A stretch of 64,000 nucleotides of DNA from Paenibacillaceae bacterium (GTDB lineage: Bacteria; Bacillota; Bacilli; Paenibacillales; Paenibacillaceae): assembly GCA_004134985.1 (NCBI GenBank), contig REGQ01000012.1, forward strand, positions 118,084 to 182,083, given 5' to 3'. Below the pieces are notes generated by a model. That model was given only the letters and a program-made list of their open reading frames with translations. It made no database searches and was not told the DNA's origin. Made by a program: the position numbers and the translations under genes. Below, one piece after another: positions 1 through 8,856 of the stretch. Position 1 is the stretch's first letter. Each line of letters starts with the position of its first letter.

Positions 1-3000
1 GACCAGGAAATATCCCGCTTGTTAAGGCCCATTCCCAACAATCAACTTATTTATTTTATGGAGGATATATTGCCTGTTGTTAAAAAACGGGGTATCCCAG
101 TATCTTTTCCCTTTAGTTTGGAACGGGAGCCTGCAGTTAGCATTGTCATTCAAAATGTTACATCAGATGAAATAAAAATTGGGTTAAAAAAGCTGGTAAA
201 CGATCCTCATATAATAAATGGATTAAAAGGTTTCGTTATTGATGGCTCCATTATTCGACCAAGTTTGGAGTCATCCATTATTGAAATGTTGTTTCCTCAG
301 GGAACAACGCGTATTTTGAGTGGGGAGGACATTCCAACCTTCGTATTACAGGCTTTAAACGAGTGGAACTTATTTGTCGACAAGGGTGATGTGTCCAAAT
401 TAGAAGAACATTCTGTGTACCAAAGTGCTGAATTGATTCTTGAGGGTAGTTACAGAGTTAAAAATGGCGTTGGTGAAACTTACGCTGTTGCCAAAGTACG
501 TATGGCAGGTCAATTGATTAGTGCGGCCGAGCTGTCTCAACAAGTTAAGCCAGACATCCGTTTTTTGCGTGTTCAAAATGGTTGGGTTCCGGTTGAGAGA
601 CTAAAAGAAATCGGCATTGGACAAATGGGGCGTATGATTAATGGGCAGTCTTTGGAGAGCAAATATAAGTTGTCTCCGCAAGATATAATTTTCTGGGGGA
701 GCGAGCGCTTACAGGGCCCTTGGGAAGAACTGTGCTTGCCGGAACTTGAATGGCCCCAAGGAAAAAACCAACCTGTATTTCAGCATGCGTTGTTTTTGAG
801 CAAATGGGGAATAAATGGGGGCGTTTTTGGAGGAGTGCATTCATGCGCAGTTGAGTTAAGATGTTTTTGGGAAGAGATCCTTCGTGAATCTCCTGCTAGT
901 CGTATCTTAATAATAGCAAAAAAAAATACGCTTGAAACGCTAAAGGAACAATGGGATTCTGCGTCTATGTTGTGGCTTACGGGGAATAAAAAGGACTCTT
1001 CTGTGGCCGGAAATTGGAGAGGGGTACTTATTGCAACCTCTACTATGCTTGCCAATCACACTCAGTTGAGAAATGCGAATATAGATATCCTTATTATGAT
1101 AGAGCCGGACGAAATGACTAAATCGAGCACCACACAAGTATTCCGTAACCTGGATGGATTGAAAACGAGGTTGCGTCTGGCAATCTATTCAGAAGCAGCT
1201 CATTTGAAGCAACAGTCGACACGAATAGCGCATATGAAATTACTTAAAGTTCCATCTGCTCGATTGGAACCGTATGTCCTGTTGGACCGAGGACGACCTG
1301 TTCCTGCTTTGCCTAAGCCTTATAAAATGGTCAAGCAACAAATGACTACTTTTCAGGCAAATGACTTTGCAGAGATAGAAATATCAGGGTTTGAACGGAT
1401 GGTTGCCGTTCCTACAAAAGGCTCTGTAATGCAGCCTACTCAAAATGCTTCTTATGGCCGAAACGTAGTGATTCAAACTGCGGTAACATACGAGAGCAGC
1501 GAAGGACAATTCAGCAGACGGGCAAAACAACTGGAAAATCATGTGGAAGCGAAAGCAGCGTTCGTCCCTTTTATGGCGTACTGGCCAACTTATGATAATA
1601 TGACGCGAGATCAAAGCAAATGGTATTTTTATTGGAGAAACGAAGTTCGACAGCGTCGATATCCTCATACCGATTTATCATATATCTTCCTTTTAATTTA
1701 TGAATTGATTAATGGAATCGGTTGGCGAACTCCCCTTCAGGGATATAGATGTTTCATGGATGTGTGGATGGCCTACCGTGATCAGTATCCGAAGCTGGAC
1801 TACTATCTTGTGGATTGGACAGCAGACTTTGTTTGGGTAAACCAGTTAAACATTTCGACAGAAGAAGTTTTAGGTTTTGCTTCCTCAGGGTGGTCCAGTG
1901 AATGGAGAGATATGGAGCTTTTGCGACTCTTCCGTGCGGAACCATTGGAACTATCGTATACGGCAATCAGCAGCCTTTCCAACTATGACGAAAGAAGAAG
2001 TAAATTCTATGCTGAGAGCGGGAAGGAAGTTATTGAAGCCTATATTCCCAAAGTGATGACTATGGTTGATGCTTATTTGAAAAAGCAGCAGGGTTTACGG
2101 ACCATTGAATTATTTAATCCTGGCGCGCCGCGGCAGAGAGAAAAGACGCTTTTTCAAAGCGCTGTATATGACTCCTCAATTTACGGACAAACGATTGTTT
2201 TAACGGTAACGAATATTAGTCGCCATGAGCCACTCCGTGATTTTGTCACTCAGGTAATCAGAGCTGCGGAAAATAAACTACGTGAACTGACAGGTTACAA
2301 AAACAAATTGCGGGGAGTGGCACTTGATCCTGAAATTGATACTTTAATCTGTCGGTACTTGGAACGGGAAATGGGGCAGGACATAAAAATAACTGCCGTA
2401 GATCCGGTCGTTAAAATCAATGCGGACAAGCTTGAACAACTAATAAAAGATTCAGATGCGGTGCGCGAGATGCTTACTACTGAAAGGAATGAAACCGATG
2501 ATTTTAAAAAAACTGATGCCACATTAAATGAAGTCGCTGCAGAATGGGAACGCCCAGAAGATACACCTGAAGGTTTGCTGACTGAATTACAACCGATGTC
2601 AAAAGTTTTGAACTCCCTGTCTGATGGACAAATTTCATTATTAAAGGCATTAGAAAAAGGTAACTGGGAAATGGAAGAATACGAGTTGTTGCAAGTCGTC
2701 GGTGAATTGATGATTGCGTTACAGATTGACGATATTAATGCTTTGGCACTTAACCAGCTAGGGTCCCTGTTAATTGTCCATGAAGGCTTAAAAATAATTG
2801 TAGAGGATGACTATCGTGACGAGCTTGAATATTTGTTTATTCATCACAAATTTGTGAATGGGGAATATGAGTGCGAACTGGTATGGGAGATTGCGACAAA
2901 TTCAGAGCCCGTGGTACAGCAATTGTCTGATCTTCTAAGACCGGAACATCTTGAAGTACTGTTTGCACTGAAAAACGGAGCGGCCATGTTTGAAATACAA

Positions 3001-3150
3001 CAGATTGCGGATCGAATTGGTACGATGCCCGAACTGATCATAGATGAGATTAACGATGCGTCTATGGAGACAATTGGTGATTTAGTTGTCGTAGATGGCG
3101 TTATCGTCGAAGAGTATCACAATTTATTTGAGAATTTAAGAGAGAGGTGA
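1..3150 (+). CDS. TerB-N/TerB-C domain protein with degenerate helicase-like region (5' partial)
   Basis: The frame is open to the left edge, so the start lies outside the window; at least 1049 codons are present. Counting from the TTG at 19, residues ~225-420 look like a worn-out SNF2-type helicase domain: GGVFGGVHS sits where Walker A (GLGKT) would be, and IEPDE sits where DEAH would be. Residues ~505-650 match the TerB-N domain (FVPFMAYWPTY, WYFYWRNEVR, LIYELINGIGW). The acidic C-terminal ~250 residues look like TerB-C. These domains are known from Ter-linked stress and DNA-processing operons. It is followed after 6 bp by an ATPase gene and then a helicase gene, so all three probably form one complex. 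A role in phage or DNA defence is inference. Domain calls are fairly firm; the degenerate-helicase reading is tentative. Confidence 0.8.
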   Translation, partial: DQEISRLLRPIPNNQLIYFMEDILPVVKKRGIPVSFPFSLEREPAVSIVIQNVTSDEIKIGLKKLVNDPHIINGLKGFVIDGSIIRPSLESSIIEMLFPQGTTRILSGEDIPTFVLQALNEWNLFVDKGDVSKLEEHSVYQSAELILEGSYRVKNGVGETYAVAKVRMAGQLISAAELSQQVKPDIRFLRVQNGWVPVERLKEIGIGQMGRMINGQSLESKYKLSPQDIIFWGSERLQGPWEELCLPELEWPQGKNQPVFQHALFLSKWGINGGVFGGVHSCAVELRCFWEEILRESPASRILIIAKKNTLETLKEQWDSASMLWLTGNKKDSSVAGNWRGVLIATSTMLANHTQLRNANIDILIMIEPDEMTKSSTTQVFRNLDGLKTRLRLAIYSEAAHLKQQSTRIAHMKLLKVPSARLEPYVLLDRGRPVPALPKPYKMVKQQMTTFQANDFAEIEISGFERMVAVPTKGSVMQPTQNASYGRNVVIQTAVTYESSEGQFSRRAKQLENHVEAKAAFVPFMAYWPTYDNMTRDQSKWYFYWRNEVRQRRYPHTDLSYIFLLIYELINGIGWRTPLQGYRCFMDVWMAYRDQYPKLDYYLVDWTADFVWVNQLNISTEEVLGFASSGWSSEWRDMELLRLFRAEPLELSYTAISSLSNYDERRSKFYAESGKEVIEAYIPKVMTMVDAYLKKQQGLRTIELFNPGAPRQREKTLFQSAVYDSSIYGQTIVLTVTNISRHEPLRDFVTQVIRAAENKLRELTGYKNKLRGVALDPEIDTLICRYLEREMGQDIKITAVDPVVKINADKLEQLIKDSDAVREMLTTERNETDDFKKTDATLNEVAAEWERPEDTPEGLLTELQPMSKVLNSLSDGQISLLKALEKGNWEMEEYELLQVVGELMIALQIDDINALALNQLGSLLIVHEGLKIIVEDDYRDELEYLFIHHKFVNGEYECELVWEIATNSEPVVQQLSDLLRPEHLEVLFALKNGAAMFEIQQIADRIGTMPELIIDEINDASMETIGDLVVVDGVIVEEYHNLFENLRER

Positions 3151-3156
3151 GCATGA

Positions 3157-4476
3157 GTGAACATGATTAAAATTCCTAAAAGAGTAACGACGGCACTTGT
3201 CAATTCTTTAACTGCAGGAGTTGTACCCCGGATTGGACTGGAATATATTGCAGTCGGCAGAAAATACGAAATAGAAGCTCTTCTGCGTGAAATGGATAAC
3301 ATTGCTGAGGGAGGAGCAGGTTTTAAACTTATTACGGGGCGTTACGGAAGCGGGAAAAGCTTCCTACTCCAGGTGATTCGCAACTACGCAATGGACCGTG
3401 AGTTTGTGGTTGCAGATGCTGATCTTTCTCCAGAGAGACGATTGGTAGGTACTAAGGGACAGGGGCTGGCGACGTATCGCGCGTTAATGTCAAACCTCTC
3501 GACCAAAACAAGGCCTGATGGTGGGGCGCTTGAAGTAATTTTACAAAAATGGATCGCCGGTATTCAACAGGCCGCCATGAAAGAATTAGTTCTTCGCCCA
3601 GGGGACCCCGCTTTAGATTTGTCAGTTGAGCAGCGGATTTTTAGTGTCACTAATGAATTGGAGAATATGGTGAACGGTTTTGACTTTGCAGCTGTTCTTG
3701 CTAGCTATTGGAATAGCTATAAGGCGGGGGATGATGATCGAAAGCAAGCTTCGCTTCGCTGGTTTCGCGGCGAATTTGCGACAAAAACCGAGGCTAGGAA
3801 AACCTTGAATGTCGGTGTAATTATTGACGACGACAATTGGTATGATTATATGAAACTGTGGTCAGAATTTGTAGCCAAAATCGGTTATAAGGGATTGCTT
3901 TTGTTTATCGACGAAGGGGTCAATCTCTATAAAATTTCCAACAGTGTCTCTCGCCAGAGCAATTATGAAAAACTGCTTATGATATTTAATGACACAATGC
4001 AAGGGAAATCTTCCTACTTGGGGGTATTTGTTGGAGGGACTCCCCAGTTTGTGGAGGATGAGCGGCGGGGTTTGTTCAGCTATGAGGCTATCCGTTCTCG
4101 TCTTGTGGAGGGACGTTTTGGCCGGGATGTGTCAGGCATTTTTGCCGGACCTATGATTAAACTTGATATGCTCTCCCATGAGGAAATCTTGGTGCTTTTA
4201 CAGAAGCTGAGTACAATTCACGCTCTTCATTATGGTTATAGAGAGCGATTGAGTAATGCTCAACTTGTGCAATTTATGGAGCTAATAGTTGGACGTTTAG
4301 GAGCGGATGCATTGCTGACAACCAGGGAAGTCGTCCGGGATTTTATGGACTTATTACATACATTAGAGCAAAATTCTAGTATAACCGTAGAGGAACTGCT
4401 TGGAAATCGAAATATTCAACCTGCCACTACGGATCCTGATGAAATTCATGACTTTTTGGAAGAGTTTGAGTTATGA
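3157..4476 (+). CDS. BrxD-like ATP-binding protein (DUF2791 family)
   Basis: A P-loop ATPase of 439 residues. Walker A is GRYGSGKS near residue 65 and Walker B is LLFIDE near residue 250, with a further GGTPQF stretch near residue 290. The pattern matches the BrxD/DUF2791 ATPases that accompany an Lhr-like helicase in type 2 BREX and related loci. The GTG start at 3157 is chosen because AGGTGA ends about 7 bp before it; ATG 3163 is an in-frame alternative. The stop overlaps the next start (ATGA), so the two genes are translationally coupled. Its partner here is a TerB-domain protein rather than the PglX/PglZ set of BREX, so this is not a normal BREX locus. It probably loads or drives the helicase encoded next. 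Confidence 0.85.
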   Translation: MNMIKIPKRVTTALVNSLTAGVVPRIGLEYIAVGRKYEIEALLREMDNIAEGGAGFKLITGRYGSGKSFLLQVIRNYAMDREFVVADADLSPERRLVGTKGQGLATYRALMSNLSTKTRPDGGALEVILQKWIAGIQQAAMKELVLRPGDPALDLSVEQRIFSVTNELENMVNGFDFAAVLASYWNSYKAGDDDRKQASLRWFRGEFATKTEARKTLNVGVIIDDDNWYDYMKLWSEFVAKIGYKGLLLFIDEGVNLYKISNSVSRQSNYEKLLMIFNDTMQGKSSYLGVFVGGTPQFVEDERRGLFSYEAIRSRLVEGRFGRDVSGIFAGPMIKLDMLSHEEILVLLQKLSTIHALHYGYRERLSNAQLVQFMELIVGRLGADALLTTREVVRDFMDLLHTLEQNSSITVEELLGNRNIQPATTDPDEIHDFLEEFEL

Positions 4477-6662
4477 GCAAAGAACCATTTTACCGGCTAG
4501 CTCCCTTTATTCAGGAGTTTATTTATAAAAAACAGTGGAATGTGCTTCGTGAAGCTCAGGTGGAGGCATGTCGTGTTATTTTGGATACAAACAGGCATAT
4601 GATCATTGCCTCTGGCACGGCTTCAGGCAAAACGGAGGCAGCATTGTTTCCGACGCTTACAGAACTTATTTCTTATCCTGCACGTACTGTGGGCATTCTT
4701 TATGTCAGCCCACTAAAAGCGCTAATCAATGATCAATTCCAGAGGTTAAATGATTTGCTGCTAGAAGCCAACATTCAGGTTTGGGCTTGGCACGGAGATG
4801 TAGCTCAGTCACAAAAAGAAAGGCTGCTTAGAAAGCCTTCTGGAGTTTTGCAAATTACTCCGGAATCCCTTGAAGGGCTTCTAATGAATCGGCCCAGCTC
4901 TGTTCCCTCCTTATTTGGTGACTTGCGTTTTATCATTATTGACGAGGTACATGCGTTTATGGGAACAGACAGGGGAATCCAATTACAATGCCAATTATCT
5001 CGCTTGGCTAAAATGGCTGGGTGCCAGCCTAGAAGGATTGGCTTGTCTGCAACACTAAACGATTATGATCAGGCCGAACAATGGCTCACTTCAGGAGATG
5101 CGCGCGGGATTGAAATCATTGCACCAAACGGAGGCAGGAAGCTGCGGCTTGGCGTGGATCACGTCTGGTTCCCTGACCCGATAGATGAAAAAGGGGCGGA
5201 AGAGCTAGCTCAAGCACGTGAGGCGTACTACAATAAAATATACGAATTAACACATCAAAAAAAAGCAATTATCTTTACCAATAGTCGAACAGAAGCTGAG
5301 ATTACAACTACAGAACTTCGCCGCACCGCGCAGAGGCGTCATGAATCCGACGTATTTTATGTGCATCACGGCAGTTTGTCTGCAATGTTGAGAGAGGAAG
5401 CAGAAACCGCTCTAAAGGAGGAACGAGGGCCAGCAGTAGCCGCGGCTACCTTGACGTTGGAATTGGGGATTGACCTTGGTAAGCTTGACCGAATTGTTCA
5501 ACTGGGGGCTCCGTATACATGCGCGAGTTTTGTGCAGCGCCTGGGCCGTTCGGGCCGCAGAGGCAATGATGCCTCTGAAATGTTTTTTCTGTGTCCTGAG
5601 GAGGAAACAGCGCAATCACAACTACCCGCGTCATTACCTTGGACACTGCTTCGGGCCATTGCCGTAATTGAGCTATATATACGAGATAAATGGGTTGAAT
5701 CCTTTACTTCACGGCAACTCCCTTGGGGAATTCTATATCATCAGACAATGAGCATTCTAAAGGGGCTGGGTGAAGCAACACCTTCTCAGCTTGCAAAAGA
5801 GGTGTTGACGTTACCGGCATTTAAGTCGATTGTGCCAAATGATTATCGAATATTTTTAAATCATCTACTGGGTACGAATCATTTGGAGCGATTGGAGGAT
5901 GGAAAGCTGATTATCGGATTGGCTGGCGAGAAGGTTGTCAATAACTTTCGTTTTTATGCTGTATTTCAGGATGATGAAACATTTACAGTGTATAAAGGTT
6001 TGGAGGAAATCGGCTCAATAAACAGAATTCCCCCTGTGGACAGCTGTTTTTCGTTATCAGGAATAATTTGGAAAGTTATTGAAACGGATTTGGAACGAAA
6101 GAATATATTTGTAGTTCCGGCAAAAGGCAAGGGACAAACATTATGGTCTGGTTCTGGTGGGGGAATTGACACTCGTGTCATGCAAAAAATGCGACAAACA
6201 TTACTGGAAGATAGACTATACTCTTATTTAAAGCCAAATGCGCAAGAAAGGCTGATACAGGCACGGCGCTTCGTCAGTGAAAGCGGGATATTAGATAAAC
6301 CTGTTGTTCCCATTGGAGAGAACACTTTTTATGTATTGCCATGGGTAGGTAGCAGAGCTTTTAGAACAGTGGAAAGACTATTGAAATATGAATTGTTTTT
6401 CAAATTGAAACTTCGATCCGTTATCTCATTTGAACCGTATTATCTGGTTGTTACTGGTAAAACAGATGAAGTCGTTTTGCTGAGAAGTCTTTTGCAGTCG
6501 AGTTCAGAAGATGAGGAAAGGCTGACATTGCTTGCTGCGGATGAAATTCCACTATCAGGAAAGTATGAAGAGTTTGTAGCTCCTGAGTTAATTAGCAAAG
6601 CTTTTAGGAAAGAAGGATTAGACCTGACAGGTTTGTTGGAAGGTCTGACAACGTTGCAATAA
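4473..6662 (+). CDS. Lhr-like DEAD/DEAH-box helicase (BrxHI type)
   Basis: An SF2 helicase of 729 residues, much shorter than full Lhr. Motifs occur in order: Q-like region near residue 27, Walker A ASGTASGKTEAA (~50), PLKALINDQ (~88), TPESLEG (~130), DEVHAF (~157), SATL (~190), FTNSRTEAE (~267), HHGSLS (~298), and motif VI QRLGRSGRRG (~355). The C-terminal ~350 residues hold winged-helix and beta-rich parts typical of Lhr-type proteins. ATP-driven unwinding of nucleic acid is well supported; the natural substrate is not visible. It starts 4 bp inside the ATPase gene. With the TerB-domain protein upstream it forms a likely three-gene defence or DNA-processing operon that ends here. Confidence 0.9.
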   Translation: MSKEPFYRLAPFIQEFIYKKQWNVLREAQVEACRVILDTNRHMIIASGTASGKTEAALFPTLTELISYPARTVGILYVSPLKALINDQFQRLNDLLLEANIQVWAWHGDVAQSQKERLLRKPSGVLQITPESLEGLLMNRPSSVPSLFGDLRFIIIDEVHAFMGTDRGIQLQCQLSRLAKMAGCQPRRIGLSATLNDYDQAEQWLTSGDARGIEIIAPNGGRKLRLGVDHVWFPDPIDEKGAEELAQAREAYYNKIYELTHQKKAIIFTNSRTEAEITTTELRRTAQRRHESDVFYVHHGSLSAMLREEAETALKEERGPAVAAATLTLELGIDLGKLDRIVQLGAPYTCASFVQRLGRSGRRGNDASEMFFLCPEEETAQSQLPASLPWTLLRAIAVIELYIRDKWVESFTSRQLPWGILYHQTMSILKGLGEATPSQLAKEVLTLPAFKSIVPNDYRIFLNHLLGTNHLERLEDGKLIIGLAGEKVVNNFRFYAVFQDDETFTVYKGLEEIGSINRIPPVDSCFSLSGIIWKVIETDLERKNIFVVPAKGKGQTLWSGSGGGIDTRVMQKMRQTLLEDRLYSYLKPNAQERLIQARRFVSESGILDKPVVPIGENTFYVLPWVGSRAFRTVERLLKYELFFKLKLRSVISFEPYYLVVTGKTDEVVLLRSLLQSSSEDEERLTLLAADEIPLSGKYEEFVAPELISKAFRKEGLDLTGLLEGLTTLQ

Positions 6663-6708
6663 CAACTCTTCAGTTACAGTACGGTATACATATAAGGAGA
6701 GCACCCAA

Positions 6709-7098
6709 ATGCAAATATGCTATGTGACGGAGCTGCCAACAGAAAACCATATCTATGATCTCTATGAATCTCTTGATTGGAATTCGTTTTTGCAGCTGGA
6801 CAGGAGCAAGCTGCTGCTGGCAATGAAACAAAGCTGGTACGCCATCTACGCTTACCATGACCATCTGTTGGTCGGTACGGGAAGAATTGTATCTGACGGG
6901 ATCATTAATGCCTATGTTTGCGGTTTGGGTATTCACCCCAACTATCGCAGCCAAGGCATTGGTACAGCCATTTTCCGTTTGCTTGTTGAGCAATGTAAGC
7001 AAAGTAATTTGCATGTCCAGTTTTTTTGTGAAGATGCGTTGGTACCGTATTATGAAAAGCTGAATTTTAAAGTTTTTGCCGTCGGGATGGGGGAGTAA
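6709..7098 (+). CDS. GNAT family N-acetyltransferase
   Basis: A 129-residue single-domain GNAT protein. The acetyl-CoA-binding motif A is visible as HPNYRSQGIGTAIF near residues 80-95, followed by FFCEDALVPYYEKLNF, the usual motif B. The substrate cannot be told. TAAGGAGAGC precedes the ATG, giving a clear ribosome binding site. It is 46 bp downstream of the helicase and may be read from its own promoter. It converges with the AraC gene on the other strand, only 6 bp apart. Confidence 0.85.
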   Translation: MQICYVTELPTENHIYDLYESLDWNSFLQLDRSKLLLAMKQSWYAIYAYHDHLLVGTGRIVSDGIINAYVCGLGIHPNYRSQGIGTAIFRLLVEQCKQSNLHVQFFCEDALVPYYEKLNFKVFAVGMGE

Positions 7099-7104
7099 AC
7101 AGAC

Positions 7105-8004
7105 TTACTTCCCCCTCCCACCCCTCGGCTGCAGACGATATGCCCGTGGGCTGACGCCATGATGGGCGCTGAAATGTCTGGTGAAGGGATGAATGGACGG
7201 GTAACCGAGCCGCTCCGCGATGGCGGTAACGGAAAGCTCGCTCTCCTGCAGCAAATTGGCGGCGCGCCTCATCAGCAGCTTGTGGTGATAGGCTTTTGGC
7301 GTCAAGCCTGTTTCGCGGAGGAAGAGTGAGTGAAAGTAGGAACGCTTCAAGCCGCAGAACTCCGACCAGTCGTCGACCGATGCGCGTTCCTCGGGATGCT
7401 CATTCAAATGCGCCAGCAGCTTTACGATGCGGTAGTCGGTCGCCTGGTGGGTATGCACGACGTTGTACCAGCTCAGAATCCAGCCATACAGTAAGCTGTT
7501 GACAAGCTCGCTGCTATAATGAACACTGTCATGGAACAATCGCGCGAGCGTAACGAATGACTCATACAGCCAAGGGTAGGGCTGCAAGGAAAAGACGCCA
7601 GGCAGCGTATCCATTTCCGCACAGGGGCAAATGGCTGTAGTTTTGGCGAAGGTTAGTGGCTCCGGTGCATAGATAAACGTTCGGGCGGCAGAGATTGGTG
7701 CGTTCTCCTCCCAAAGCTCGCAATATACATTATAAGAGCCGAGCGGATGGCCGCTGCGAATATGAAAGGCGTGGGGCTGCCCGGGTCTGAGAAAGATCAG
7801 CGTTCTTCGGTCGATTGCATATCGCTTCCCGTCAATTTCCATTTCCCCTGGTCCATCGTTAAACAGATGAAAGGCATAAACATTGCATACCCGCAGCTTT
7901 TCATTGGAACTGCCATCATATAAGTAATTCATGGAATCCCCGATATAAGGCGTCAATTCATTCAACTTCTTCATACGTCCAGCCACTCTCCCGGTATTCA
8001 TCAT
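7105..8004 (-). CDS. AraC family transcriptional regulator
   Basis: About 299 residues. The N-terminal half holds a cupin-like sensing domain (IFLRPGQPHAFHIRSGHP near residues 70-88). The C-terminal ~100 residues hold two helix-turn-helix units (WSEFCGLKRSYFHSLF and AIAERLGYPSIHPFTRHF), the AraC/XylS DNA-binding domain. Proteins of this design usually sense a sugar and activate glycoside-use genes. The fucosidase cluster starts about 850 bp away in the divergent direction and is the plausible target, but this is inference. The start is uncertain: ATG 8004 lacks a strong ribosome binding site, and the in-frame ATG at 7974 follows GGGAGAG. Confidence 0.85.
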   Translation of the reverse strand: MMNTGRVAGRMKKLNELTPYIGDSMNYLYDGSSNEKLRVCNVYAFHLFNDGPGEMEIDGKRYAIDRRTLIFLRPGQPHAFHIRSGHPLGSYNVYCELWEENAPISAARTFIYAPEPLTFAKTTAICPCAEMDTLPGVFSLQPYPWLYESFVTLARLFHDSVHYSSELVNSLLYGWILSWYNVVHTHQATDYRIVKLLAHLNEHPEERASVDDWSEFCGLKRSYFHSLFLRETGLTPKAYHHKLLMRRAANLLQESELSVTAIAERLGYPSIHPFTRHFSAHHGVSPRAYRLQPRGGRGK

Positions 8005-8086
8005 GGTTTCTCGTTTATTTAGGCTTCATCTCAAAATCAGTGGTTGCCATGATCCGCTATCCAAGCAAAAGGGGCCATGTGGAATT

Positions 8087-8272
8087 CTAACGCTGATGAG
8101 CGGCGCTATTTAGGGAAATTCAGCCCCATAAATATTGTAAGGAAACTGAGCCACCTTATTTATAGAAAATCGCCCGATTTTAGCCGTCCACGGGGTGAAT
8201 AAGCGCTGTGACAAGCGTTAGAGTTGTAAAAGGGTCATTTGAGGCCATTTAAGCGCTGTGGCAAGCGTTAGA
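8087..8272. repeat. Three dispersed ~25 bp units with AGCGCTGTG/CAAGCGTTAG core
   Basis: Copies at about 8199-8222 and 8249-8272 share AAGCGCTGTG-CAAGCGTTAGAG with one difference. A more diverged inverted copy lies at about 8087-8111 (CTAACGCTGATGAGCGGCGCT). Each is weakly self-complementary. They resemble in size and style, but not in sequence, the units at 24934-25119. Function unknown. Confidence 0.6.
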
Positions 8273-8322
8273 GCAATAACTCACGAACACCCACGAAATA
8301 GAAGCCCCTTAATAAAGGGGGC

Positions 8323-8403
8323 ATCGAGGTTTACCAGCCACCACCAATAATGCCCCCTCCGATGGAACATCGCGGTTTGCCAGCGACCACCAGTAATGCC
8401 CCC
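8323..8403. repeat. Two-copy tandem repeat, 46 bp period
   Basis: The 35 bp stretches 8323-8357 and 8369-8403 agree at about 31 positions; both end in TAATGCCCCC. Only two copies are present. No coding frame or known element explains them. Confidence 0.65.
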
Positions 8404-8781
8404 AGATGAACTTGGCGGATGGCCATTTGGATGATGTTATCCATCTTCATCTGCAACTGTCACTTGGGTGTCATTCGGTTAATCCGAGCCGTTCGTTGCC
8501 ATCCTGGAGTGACCTCTATCATAGCACTTGTAGTTTGGCAGGACTCCTGCGCCGCGCGCAGCTTCCAGCGCGTAGCGGGGCGACATGTGTTGGCTGTCGA
8601 TCACGATAACAATATTGGATTTGTGGATTTTTTCATTGCTATCCTCGTTCTACACTCGCTCGAATTGATTAACCGCTAATTTTGAGTTTGATTCTTTATT
8701 TTTACGGACTTTTTATCAAATCAATGGATTGCCCATCAAATACGCATCCTTAGAAAGATGGTACACTATCTGCATAATTAG

Positions 8782-8795
8782 TGAAAGCGTTATTA
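8782..8795 (+). promoter_or_regulatory. Possible catabolite-responsive element (cre)
   Basis: TGAAAGCGTTATTA differs at one position from the Bacillales cre consensus TGWAARCGYTWNCW. It lies 62 bp before the fucosidase start, where CcpA would repress or roadblock a glycoside-use operon. The match is by eye only. Confidence 0.4.
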
Positions 8796-8856
8796 GAAAA
8801 ATAGCGGATCATTTCACAAATTGACTAAAATACTATCAGATGAGGATTGATGAGAC

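Larger units (their letters stand above)
8005..8856. other. Long intergenic region with repeats
   Basis: No convincing gene in 850 bp between the AraC gene and the fucosidase gene. It holds three copies of a ~25 bp hairpin unit, a small GCCCCTT/AAGGGGGC hairpin at 8304-8322, a two-copy tandem repeat and a possible cre site, listed separately. Short open frames at 8406-8679 have no recognisable motif or ribosome binding site. The stretch 8430-8780 shows nothing I can name. Confidence 0.6.

Noticed and set aside
1..6662. Calling the first three genes a BREX system
   Set aside because: No PglZ, PglX-type methyltransferase or BrxC-like gene is visible; only the ATPase/helicase pair is shared.
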